26,983 bases of DNA, taken from Elysia marginata (Eukaryota > Mollusca > Gastropoda > Plakobranchidae). Made by a program: the position numbers and the translations under genes. The stretch is taken from contig BMAT01002776.1 in NCBI GenBank assembly GCA_019649035.1, forward strand, positions 206,648 through 233,630. The letters are read 5' to 3'. Of this stretch, positions 1 to 12,300 are shown in pieces (position 1 is the stretch's first letter; every line of letters begins with the position of its first letter). A model generated the notes under the pieces. That model did no database searches and was not told where the DNA came from. It worked only from the letters and a program-made list of their open reading frames with translations.

Positions 1-116
1 GATGAGTAAAATATTTGAAGCAATTGTTGATTTACTTTAAAAGACCTACGCTTGCGTAGGCAGTACATTCTTGTCTTTGCCTTATTAACGATATTGTCAG
101 TATTTTGCGCCCAAGT

Positions 117-400
117 GAGTACCCCACAGTAGCTGAGAAAGTCAGATTCTGTTGTATATTTCCTAGAAATTCCAGTAAGAAGTTTTAACTTGACACAAGA
201 AACTATTACTAGCAGCGTATCTCATAGTAACTGAAGAAACCAGCCTCCTAATAGCGTACATCACTGTAGCCGAGGAAGCCGGCTTAACAAGAATCTAGTA
301 GTGTAATGAATGGTAGCTTAGGAAGCCGCCTTCACAAGAATCTTGTAGCGTACCTAGTAGTAACTGAGGAAGCCGGCTTCATAAGAATCTAAAAGCGTAC
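117..400. repeat. Tandem array of exon-edge plus donor copies (domain 3 exon 6)
   Basis: The true edge reads gcgtacCTCATAGTAGCTGA, then GAAAGCCAGCTTC (plus strand). Copies of about 47 bp follow at about 351 (gcgtacctagtagtaactga), 302, 255 (gcgtacatcactgtagccga) and 216 (gcgtatctcatagtaactga). A longer copy at 117-175 also includes the tgttgtatatttcctagaaattcc segment of the exon. Confidence 0.93.
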
Positions 401-586
401 CTCATAGTAGCTGAGAAAGCCAGCTTCTCTTGTATATCTTCCAGCAGTTCCAGCGCTGGGGGCGGTGGCACCGACGCCATTATTGTTGGGATCTGCAAGA
501 GTAAATGTCCTTCCGTATGTAGGTAACCCTACGTTGATCTTGTCTTTCGGGGCACCAAGATTCACCCAATGGTTGAGGGCCGAGTC
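401..586 (-). CDS. GH18 domain 3, exon 6 (last exon in window)
   Basis: 186 bp, phase 0 to 0. It encodes [40 protein letters not shown], then [12 protein letters not shown]. By comparison with domains 1 and 2, exons 7 and 8 (QWxGYDDP and GGFMxWxLDxDD blocks) should follow beyond base 1. Acceptor tatacag, donor GAG|gtacgc. Confidence 0.95.
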
Positions 587-3500
587 CTGTATAGAATAAC
601 ATGGAAACAAACGCAGGTAGTAGTTAGTGAAACATGAAAAGACAAGCTGCTCTCTAAAGGTTGAATGAGAGTCGTAGTAGAGCTGATTCATGAGCATGAT
701 CAAATCAATCTGTTAGTTTAAAATCATAGAGCTGTTGTCCATGAGCGATACTTTTGAATAGAACATGTGCGTCATTAACATAAACTAACAAGTTTGATCT
801 TTGATAAAACTAATATTACACTTTGGGTCACAAAACTGTATGGCTAATATAAATAATTATGTACGTCTTCGTAAAGCGCTTGGTATATTTTTCGTGCCCT
901 TTTGCCCTGCCTCCTTATATCTACAAACCCTGATAATCGAATAAATCTCTGCTGATTTTAATGACTGGTCAATTGACAAACTAACAAAGTTATAGACAAT
1001 ATCTTTAGATTCTCAATCTGTACTTTTTTGTAGTACGTTAACACTCTAGTTCGACCGACACGTACATACCACGTTAAAAGTAAGGTCATCGCCAGGCTCG
1101 CCAGCATGACTGTAGAGTGGACTGTTGTGGGCAGTGTAGTCATCCCAACTTCCGTGCATGTCATATGTCATCACATTCAGCATGTCCAGGTCCCTAAGTA
1201 AAGTAGGAAAAGGGAGAGGCAGGGAAGGGGGTGGTAATACTGACAGAGACTTTCGCCAAAACTCATAAATAAAAAAACCAGTACTTCTATTTAGCTATTA
1301 ATCTGTTAAATTCTCAAAACGCTTTACATGGAGCTCCCAAAAGACAATTACTACCCATTTCCTTTCTGAACTCACAGAGAAGCAGCAGTCACAACAGTTC
1401 ATCACTCTATCATACTGACAAGATATGTTACTGCCTTAATTTGAGTACCCATCTAACGCCTGAGGAAATATGTGTAAAGGGCCTTACCCAGGGACTAAAC
1501 GTCGACCTGTTGAGTTCGCACTCGAACAAAGAACAACTGGAGCAGGAGACCGAGCAAAAGGATGTGATATTTAGGCATTAGGGCTCCTAGTGAGTCGGTC
1601 AAAGTTTTCTAAGAATCTTGAACCACGCATGCGCAAACACGTTTCCGTTGTCATTCAATTGACGATCGCTAAATGCCTGAAAGATTACTTCCCTTAAACA
1701 CATTCAAGTCGCCTTTGGTGTGCTGCTAATTAAAACCGCAATATCGAGCCTTCCCTTGTAATACTGCAAAAGAAATTGTCTCTTCTTGACTTGCACTATT
1801 TATTCTTGTCTGAATAAAATAACGCATATTTGACAAGACTTAAAACTTATCTATCTGGTTACTGATATTTTGACAACCACAGAGAATCTGATAAAAACTT
1901 TCTTAAATTCAGCTTTACGCCAGCTCTGTATCAGTTCTTCGTCAGCCTTGCCAGCTCTTCGCCAGCTCTTCGCCAGCTCTACGCCAGTTCTGCGCAAGCT
2001 CTACACCATCATACATTAGCTGTACTCCAGCTATACTATGCGCGTACGCTAGCTATTGTTAAAATTGGCAGTTGGGGCCGCAATTCCTTACTTCATTATC
2101 TCCGGGACTTCGTAGCCGGCATCTGTTTTCTCCACCCCAGCAGCCACCGCAGCTGACAGCAGCAGACGTGGCTTACCGGAAGTCTGTGCTTCCTGCTCAA
2201 ACGCGGCTCTCAGTTCCTGGGGGAAACAAGCAGAGATATTCAATATTAATTTTTTTTTCATTATGCTCTAATGCTGTGGGAAAAAGCAAGAGTGTGCGTT
2301 GGGTATCCCTCTCCCTCCTCCTCCTTCTCTTCACTTACACACACACACACACTTCGCTTTCTCTCGGTCTCATTAATGTTCTGAGCATTTCCCAGTTCTT
2401 TCCATACTCTCACCTCACTTTCACCCCTTGCTTATCACCCCCCCCCTTTCCGTAAACCTACCCTCTGCCAAAAACTTTTTAAAACTGGAGACATTACGAA
2501 ATGAAGTGACTGAACTTGATACAAAATGTTTATGTAAAATGACTGAAAAATGCATGATTGCCTTTGTTGAGATTCGATTTCTCGATTAATAATAGCTTTA
2601 AACTACTAATATTTATTTTATTGCTATAAAGTAGCTTTAGGGCACTTTATACCTAATTAATGACTTAACCCGCCGATAATTGCTTTATATCTATAGCTAT
2701 AGTAAATAATTTATAATCCATTACCTTAAACACCTTAGTAGATTTAATTCATTGACAATTACCTTTTAATTCTCAACCATTGCATTGCACAAACGCCATC
2801 TGATTAAAATTCGTTTTTCAGTGAACATTCTATATGCCTATTTTCAGTCTTTAATGATCAATGAGCATTAGATGTGTCCTTCAGGACGCGAGGAATTGAG
2901 TGGAAAAACAGAAAACTTGTTTCGGAAATCTGCTCTATGTATTACCACGTTCCAGTGTTAAAATGCAAGAACAAAACTTATTACAAATATGCAATCGCAG
3001 TAGATAAAATTTAATTATTTAAAAAATCCCTAAGAAATCAAACAAAACAATAGGTTAATGCAAGGCTAGAGCTGCTTTAAGGAAGGCGTGATGTTTGAAA
3101 AGTTTCGGTGCAAAACGTAACAAACGCTTTTTCTGTTCCCAAGTAGAATCATTCATGAGTTAAGTCATGAGTTCTTCCAAAACATAATAGAGCTAGCTAT
3201 AAATAACTATAATTATGTAGCCCTTCCTTTCTCCCGTAGGTAATTTAACAGAGCTACAGACAATAAGCGTTACATAATTATACTGCTAGATAAGCTAGAC
3301 TTTGCGGAGCACAGGTTCACCCCAAATTGTATAATGAAAACAACAACATCTACAAAAAAAAGAAGAATCGCACTTTCTCCAGTTATTATTAGTTGTCACT
3401 TTGCCCAGAAACCTGCCATATAATACTTTTCAAGATCAAAGCCACCAATAACAGACATTTTTGTCGTATTGTCATTCTTTGTTTAATTTTTTTTCATTTT

Positions 3501-6287
3501 ATAGCAAAACAAACCTTCACGATGACAATGCGAGCAAAGTACCCACAGACTTACCTACTAGACGAGAGGTCTTCTATTGTCTGGACTTACCTGGACGAGA
3601 AGGGTAAACCTGTGTTTGTCCTCGGGAGGGCTGCCCCGGCTGCCTGGGTATTCCCAATCGAGGTCAAGACCGTCGAAGTTCCTGTCTCTCATGAATTTGA
3701 TAGCGTGCTGAATGAAATCCTGAAAACATGGATTGACAGGATAAAACTAATTTTATGGAAAATAGCTATTAGTCTATAATGAAGATTCTATTTTGTTTAG
3801 CAGAAAGAAAACAAACCCTTAATCTTTTTCTTTTGGTTGCAGTAAAATGGGATAATTTAAAATATTGATTAATCCATCTAAAATGGGAAATACATTGAAT
3901 TAAAAATGCTTGTTTCTGTAATTGGAGCTTTCTAAATTATTGCACAGGTAGACAGTGTTTCCACAAGTACAATATTGTAACAGGTGACAGATAAAAATTC
4001 CCCCAGAAAAAACCATCTGGACAATGAGTTACCAGGAAGAACAAGAGTATGCTCTCACTAGACATGTCACTGGACATTATAAGCACTTAACAGGCGAGAC
4101 CCTTACTCTTGTGTGAGTTTTTGTATTTGGTATGTTCCACTGCTCTTATCACGTCCAACATTAGGCAAAAAGGCGTCATTTACCTTAAAAATGGAAGAAA
4201 ATTTGACTTGCAGAGCCTATGCCTCAGTGCGTTAGACTTACATTAAAGAAAACATGACACACAGAGCCTAAAAAAAGAAAACAAAGTGTGAAAAACCTGA
4301 GCTAGATCTGGACCTAATCTAGAATCTAGGTCAAGATATCTTCTTGATCTTGACATTCGTGATTGGTGTCTGTAGCCAGTATCTGTGTTTACCTGCCGAG
4401 AAGCTGCAGTTCTGACCATATTGGTGAAAGGCGTGGAGCCCAAGTTCCAGCCTCCAACTGCCAGCATTGTCTTCAGGTTGGGGTTACTGCTCTTCAAGTT
4501 GTTGAATTTCGTGTACCTGACAAGTGAGAAGAAAAGTTCACCAACACAAAATGCTCCATTGGCCAAGAGATTTATACTAAACTGACGTGGAGAGCTCTCT
4601 GAGGAGTGGTCAATATTGAATCTTAGTGACGATGATGGAATTGAAATAGAGAATAAAACTGCACACACGTAGTTTTACTTTTCTTCATAGTCATCATGTA
4701 GCTCGACACATTTTCCATTGCCCTTCGACCTTCAAAGCACCTTGTAAATAAAATCCCTTGTGTTGGGACTTCAACCAATAATCAACAAACACCGGAAAAT
4801 TCATTTTCGTCACCAAATCGCGTTCCTAGCAGTTCTCTCTTTGATGAAGGAAAGAGGGGCAACAAGTCTGATGGGGATAAGTCGGGTGAGTAGCGTATGC
4901 GGTAAAATATCAAACCCACGTTGGTCTGCAGTCCACCTTGAAATTTCCGCTGTGGCGGTGCATTGTTTGAAAAAAGAAAAACACCTTTGCTGGCCGTTTT
5001 GTTGAGAGATCTTTATTGAAGTTTTTAAGAAGACCCGAGCAGTATTTACCATCCAATGTATGAATTTTTTAAAGATTGTCACATAGGCTGACATCTTCAA
5101 TATTTCAGAACATAGAAAACAATCCTTTTTGTCCTTATTGATAGAGTAGCAAATCATAAATCTGCTTTTTATCATTTAAAATTAAGTCGGCTTCAGTGCT
5201 CCTGCAGTTATTGAACATGGCCTTTGGGAAGAGGCGTAATTTAATGATTCAATACTTGATCGGTAGGTTCTACAATATTATTCTTGTTTCGTTCATTTGA
5301 AATTAATGGGATCAAGTTCGGGTTGCAAATGTTTAAGTTCTTGAAATTTAGTGTTTTTTATGATTGCCATCAATGCAAATCACAATACTCAGCCGGCCGA
5401 GTAGCGCTGATAAAATGGCTAAGGAATATTTTACTTTTTTATCCTAACTAATCACATTTTCTTGAAAAATACCAGTGTGAATTCAATCTTTTCCATGATT
5501 AAGTGGTTAGCGTTTGAAGCTATAGGTAAAGCAACACAATAACAGAGCCGCAAGACCCAAGCACTAATCGGATATTACTATATTGAGCAGAACTAGCACA
5601 ATATCAACTTAAAGGAATTCGACTAGTTGAAAATGTCTTAATCCTTTAGTGATGAAACGATTGCTAAAGAAAAGTATGCAAGTCTTGATTATAGAGAAAG
5701 ATTGTGTTTGCGAAACAGCTACCCAAGATACTGTTGTTTTGTTAGTTTCGAAATTTGTTTAAGCCAAGCGCTTAACCTATCTACTACATGTAATTTGATG
5801 ACCTGGGTCTTTACTATCTTTATCTTTCTTTATCATTGTTTGAGGTAGGGAATTTTCTTTAATTTTAATGTATTTGTAAAAAGTCATTCTTTCTAATCTT
5901 AAACTCAAGTGAGCCGCAAGGAAGGCACTCCACTTATTTCCGGCCTGTAGGGTTGACTAAAAGGTGTCCACAGTTTCTACTAATGGTAACTTTGTTAGTA
6001 TTATTATTTACTTAATCTAGACAAATAGAACAAGAGAGAGATTGATTGAAGGATATTTTTACAAGCCCAATTCCACTTCAAAGGTGCTCTCAGGGCTTGG
6101 GTACCAATGACAATGTACGGGCTGCCACCCAGAGACTAGCGGGGATACCATGACTTAGCCTCAGCCGGTCACATTATACTGACACCGACCCAACCAGTAG
6201 GGGCCCGGACTGTGCTCGGCTGAGGCTCGAACCCGCGACCTCTGGGCCACGGAGCGAGGCCACTACCAACTGAGCTATCTAGGCCCC

Positions 6288-6338
<51 letters not shown>

Positions 6339-9300
6339 TGTGTGTGTGTGTGAAGAAAGAGGAATCGGGTTTTTTTTAGGAATTTAGAACTTGTACAGAT
6401 GGTGGATTTGCTAATAATAATAAGTTTAAAGTAGGGAATCAATTTACAATAAAGGTCATGCAATAAAATGTTTATCAGTTTAAAACTTTGAATTAATGAG
6501 TCTTTACGTCACATAAATACATCTAACTTTTATCCTTAATGGAAGTCATTTTTCATTATTGTAATGGTTCATCATGCTATAGTGAGATTTTGAACAGATC
6601 CTAGAGATACTTATATAAGTTTTAAATTGAAAAACAAAGACTTGCGACTGACAGTCCGTATCCTCCAAGGAAAACAAGTCTTGCCATTCACATTCCCAAG
6701 ACCGTTCAGTATCCCCAATACAATAATAAGAAAAACGGAGACTTGCTACTCACATTCCATTAAGAACAGTCAGTATACCATTAAAGTCTTGCCACACTCA
6801 GAGTCCATTAAGATCAGTTAATATACACAATATTTTAAAACAAAGCCTTGCCAAACTCACAGTCCATTAAGCCCAGTCAGCATACCCAATATGATAATAA
6901 TGAAAATATAGGCTTGTTACTCACAGTCCCGTAGACCAGTCGGTGTCCTCGTCATTCCATTCAAAAGCAGCCAAGTGGTTGTTGGCCATCTTGGCGAACG
7001 AGTAGATGAGATGTGTGCAGAGGTTGGGGTCGATGTCTTCTGGCATGAACTTGCCGATGCCAGGCCTGTATTGAGACCAGTTGGTGTGGTAGCACACTCG
7101 CCTCTGACACGAACCAGCACCGTTGCTCTCTGATTATAAATCAAATTTAAAAAGAAAATTTATGAAATAATTAATGAAATAACTAATAACATTTTATCGT
7201 ACTAGTTCTTCCACAGCACAACTGGTATTCAACGCTATATCGAGTATAAAGTATTGTTTTATCTCCCCAGTCCCTAGGTTGCTTTGCAAACCTTGTCTTA
7301 CGTGCCGCAGCGATTACAGTAGAACGTATATACAGGATGAACAGTAAAAATAGCTAAACTCATGCTCTACGTTACGCGTAACGTATGTCGCTTTGCGAAA
7401 CCTTTGTGTCATGTCTCGGCAACGACTTTCAAAATCGCCATGGTCGTCTGTCATGTGATGAGCAACTCACAAAAAGTGCATTAAATTTTGGTATTTCTAT
7501 AGGTCTACTTACACATAAAACAGAACCAAAATGTGCAAAACTTGCAGGTTAAAATTCACCAAAGGGTTCAGCTATTGCCAATGTCACTTTATGGTGAACC
7601 GAAACTTTAAGCTGTTTACTATTCGGAAATATACGAATAGCCTACAAAGGACTGGCAACAAGATGAAAAGGTTATTAACAAGTTGAGAAGGTTTATAACA
7701 AGTTGTGAAGTTTTATAACAAGATGTCAAGGTTTTTAACAAAACGTGGCAAAGATAGTAATTAAGTTATAACATACAAAACAGTAACTTAACATCTTTTT
7801 TTTTATAACCTCACGTACTCATACGAATCACGTGCGGCTCTTTATTTTTATAAGCAAGAGGATCCTAAAATCATTTTTCGTTGTTTACATGATGTAAAAA
7901 GTTCTCACTAGGGGCGTTTCCAGTGGTGCTCTGACCAGCAACAGTAGATACGCCGTTAGACTGCCCGCTTGATGTCGTCTGCTGTCCGGACGTTGGCTGG
8001 CCAGGGTTCTGCGTCGGAGCAGACGTGGATATCATGGCAGCAGTGCTGGGTAACAACAACATACAGTTACCTGATATTACGATTCGGGAAATCCCGTTCC
8101 AATACGCACAAGCTTGGCTTTTGTTTAATCTATACTTTACGGCTAAAGATCATAATAAAACTAGTTTAATATAAATTTAAATAGGTAGTGCGACAGTCGA
8201 AGGATGGGAATACAGGATGCTAAAACACAGACTTAAAAAGGTTACCGAAAGAAATTTGCTTGTTGTGCCATTTTGTAAGAGTTTTAAAGTAACCTTTAAG
8301 AAATAAAAAGAACAATCTCGAACTCACTGAAACTTAACTGGAAAGTAATACCGTAAGATAAGGGTAAATCAAATACCATGAAAACAATAATAGTTGTAAA
8401 AAAAAACCTTGTTCGTTGAATAAACCCTAATCGAAGAAGTTGTTACGCCTCGTTTTTCCAATGTTAAAAATAACAGCATTTTTTTGTTTTGCTTAAAAAT
8501 TGATAAGTATAAATGCATTGTAATAGATATCTACATCATGAAATGTGAAAAAATAATGTGACATTTAACTGCTTTGATCCTGTCAAGAGTTGCGGGTAAA
8601 ATTCCCAACCACCACTTTCGTTGTCAGTGCCTTGGGTAAGCAAATTATCCAAACTTTACTCAGTCCAAACATTTGTAAAAGGGCTACTGGCTATATGCAA
8701 TGCTTGAATTTTATGGAATACTAATAATTGATTGCCTAATAGGCAGCCATATTGTGATGCTCAAAATGGTTTGGCTTTGCTCTGTTGTGAATGACCAGCT
8801 GGGGGAAAGTTATAAACTCTTGAGACTGCCATCGGTGGTGAAAGCTTACCGCCATCTTTTTTTTTTAAAGAAATCAGCTGTGTAATGTTGATGTTTACCT
8901 GGCGCCAGGTGAAGGAGCCGAGCTGCGACCACACGTATCCTTGGCGGCGTTGATGAGCGGGTACTTTCCCTGGTTACAGGCAGATCCTTGGAAATCGTCC
9001 AGGTCGAGCGCCCATATCATAAAACCTCCATAGCCCTCCCTGTTGATGTACTCCACCTGTATGGATTCGGACACGAGACAAGTGAACTTCTATTGTTTAA
9101 TTTTTAGAGGTTTGCACGTTAGACAACCAAAGAAAAGTAGGCACAAATCAGTAATGTAATGGCTATCTTTCAACATTCTGGTGTGCTGTAAAAAGGCTTT
9201 GCTTTAAAACTTGATTTTATCTGGGTCCAAAAACATTTTTAAAATCAAGAAAAGAAACAAAACAAATAGGAGGTTTTCTCTGATGCAAATCAGTGTAGAG

Positions 9301-12300
9301 GCGGAGGTTTGAAGGCAGGAGAGGCAGAGACTGACTCTACCCCCCTGGGTGGATCACGTAAAGGCGTAGAGTGGGCTGACAGGAGGGCTATACAGTATCT
9401 ATGTTCAAAAGAGAGAATTTTGCAAACCATGTTTAAGTTGACCTCATAAAAAGCAAATGTCCGATGGTGATGATAATGAATGGGCTCTAACCCAAAAGAA
9501 TTGTGTTTCCCTGGTTGCCTCCAATACATTATGACTGATTGTCTAAATATTCTGAGATAAAAAAACAAGGACGAAGGAGAAAAAAATTCAGAGGTCTTGC
9601 CCTTTTTCATGGCTTTTTAAAAAAATAGATTACAAAGCGTTTTGTAACGAGGTTCCTCATATATCAAAATAGTTTTTAAAATAATGAAAAAATGTACAGC
9701 TCACCTTGTTCTTGATGCTCTCTGGGTCATCGTATCCCACCCACTGGTCACCCTTGACCAGGTACGGAACTTGCTGGTCATCGATCCTTTTGACCGTCGC
9801 GCCCTGAGAGATGAGCTGACAGATCTGGTCAAACAACGATAGCCATTGGTCAGTGAGATAGCGTTATCTAGAGAAGAAAACCCCCAAATAATTTTCTGGA
9901 GTAAGAGACTCAAACTGTTGTAAGGGTTATATGTTTTAATAATTTTTTATGATAATCTAAGACTATGTGTTGTGCATTTGTAATAAAACAAATACCATGA
10001 ATATCTACTGTGAATGGATTCCCAAAGCCCGAAGCCAGCAACTTGATGACGTAGCAGCTGTGGAAGCCACCTATCTGGAAACAAATCTAATGGGCCAAAA
10101 TGTCATACCTCCTAGCAGCTGGGGAAGCCACCAATCTGAACACACATATTCTGAGCCAAGTGTCAGACACCGACCCTAGATCAATATTCATATCTAAATG
10201 TACTTACATACTGATGTTGCCACATATATTAAGAGCCAATTTTCATACCTCATAATAACTGAGGAAGCCACCCTCCCGTGTGTATAGTCCTGCAGTCCCC
10301 GGCCCGCGAGTGGTGTCGCCCACATCGCTCTTGGTGCGGTCCGCGAGCGTAAAGGACCTGCCGTAGGTGGGTAACCCTACGTTGATCTTGTCTTTCGTAG
10401 CCCCAAGGCTAACCCAATATTTCAGAGCGGAGTCCTTGTATATGCAGAGAATAAAAAATATTAAAACATTCCATTTCATTTCCAATTTAGCACGTTTCAA
10501 AAAAATCTTAAGAAGTTCATTTAAAGAATTCAACACAAGTTTTAAAAGAAGAAAATAGTAGAATTTATGTACAAAAACTTTAAGAAATATTGTGACACTA
10601 AGTAGGGCAAAGTTTTAATAAAGGTATTGATTGCATAACATAGTAAAAATAAATGAAGTCCTTGTAATGGTAAAGATGGTAATACTACTGCTACAACTTC
10701 TATTTTCCACATCACTACTACTAATTATTACCACACTTACACCATCACTGTCACCGCTGAATCTACAACCACTATAATCTACCATTACAGCCACCATTAA
10801 CATCACCTTTAAGACTCTATCACTACAATGACTACTTACCAACACCAGTGCCACCACTATATTGTCTACTGCTTTTGAGATGAAAAGTACTTTTCCAGTG
10901 ACTTTGCAAGTATAGAGTTGAAATATTCTTTCTTGCTAATTCATAATCGCATCACGTATTGCTCGTGGTTTGACTTTCTTGCATAAAGTGTGAGTACAGA
11001 TATAAACTGTCAACGCTATTCTTCAATTTCTTATTAGTTTGTTTTGTATTTTATTATTTTGGTGGACAGTTTTCAGTTTTGAAGTTGATTTGCTAACTAA
11101 TATGTTTTTTTAGTTTCCTCCCTCTTCTCATCTTTTCTTGTTGAATCAAACCATCGGACGTTTGAGGTTTTTTTTTTTAAATGTCAACAAAAACGTCAGT
11201 AATCTTTCCCCTTTACATTTCTCTACCATCATTTCATTGTATCAAAAGAAACAACCAAAATAAGATTTTTTTCAAACTTTCAAAGGATTAAAGGTATCTT
11301 CTTAAAGGGCTGAATAAACACTCACATTGCATAAGATATCTAAAGCGTTCTATAAATTTTATAAAGAAGACAATTATTTTTTGTTAACATACCACGTTAA
11401 GAGTGAGGTCATCGCCAGTCTCGCCAGCATGACTGTAGAGTGGACTGTTGTGGGCAGTGTAGTCATCCCAACTTCCGTGCATGTCATATGTCATCACATT
11501 CAGCATGTCCAGTTTCCTGGTTGGGATCAAGAGAGTTAAGCGTAGCTTGGTCACATGCTCTATACTTACTATGACAAAAACATAAACCGTATTGATAGAC
11601 ATGACATTGAACCCTAACTAAAGAACTCGTAATAGGTTGCCAATTACCAAAAAACTAACAAAACAATCAGCACAGGTATCAGATGATTCTTAAAAGTTAA
11701 TGTCTAATGATACTTGCAAATTCTCAAGTTAAGAGAAGTTTCCTGTAAGATCCATTTCTTTAACTCTTAACTGATAAAAAGAGACGCTATTTGCGCCTAA
11801 AATGTGCCAAAACAATCAAAGGATAACTGAGTAGCGCCACAAGCAATAGCAGCATCAAGAACAACAACAAAAAAGACTACTGCAACTCGATAACATTAAA
11901 AGCAAAAGCAACAACAAAAAGATGACGGCAACTACAACAACATTAAAAGCAATTGCAACAATAATAACAACAACTAAGACGACGACGACAGCAATAACAA
12001 CCAACAAGCAGCACCAACATAAATTGACTGCATTCTATTGTGTGTGCATATCCCCGTATTGAAGCACCAACTTACTGGATGATATCAGACACCTCGTAAC
12101 CAGCGTCAATCTTGTCTACCCCAGCAGCCACTGCGGCAGACAACAGCAGGCGTGGTTGGCCAGTAGCGGCAGCTTCTTGGGCGAACGCGTCCGCCATTTC
12201 CTGAAGATACAACTCGAAAAGTTTAGCTCCCCCAGGAGAAAAAAAAATGTATAAGTCAACATAAGAAGACAATTCTGGCCCTTGTTATTTTTATCCAGTA

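Noticed and set aside
958..1164. Minus-strand frame across domain 3 exon 5 reading [11 protein letters not shown]
   Set aside because: It is the wrong frame. The frame that continues from exon 4 gives the GH18 sequence MTYDMHGSW and [13 protein letters not shown].
2072..2455. Plus-strand open frame of 127 codons
   Set aside because: It is antisense to domain 3 exon 4 and then runs into low-complexity pyrimidine sequence. No protein motif.
3393..3779. Plus-strand open frame of 128 codons
   Set aside because: It is the antisense shadow of domain 3 exon 3, whose minus-strand frame carries the GH18 catalytic motif.
6213..6288. A functional tRNA gene on the minus strand
   Set aside because: A and B boxes are present, but I did not find a proper acceptor stem pairing, and unrelated body sequence and a simple tail follow. 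This is a SINE head.
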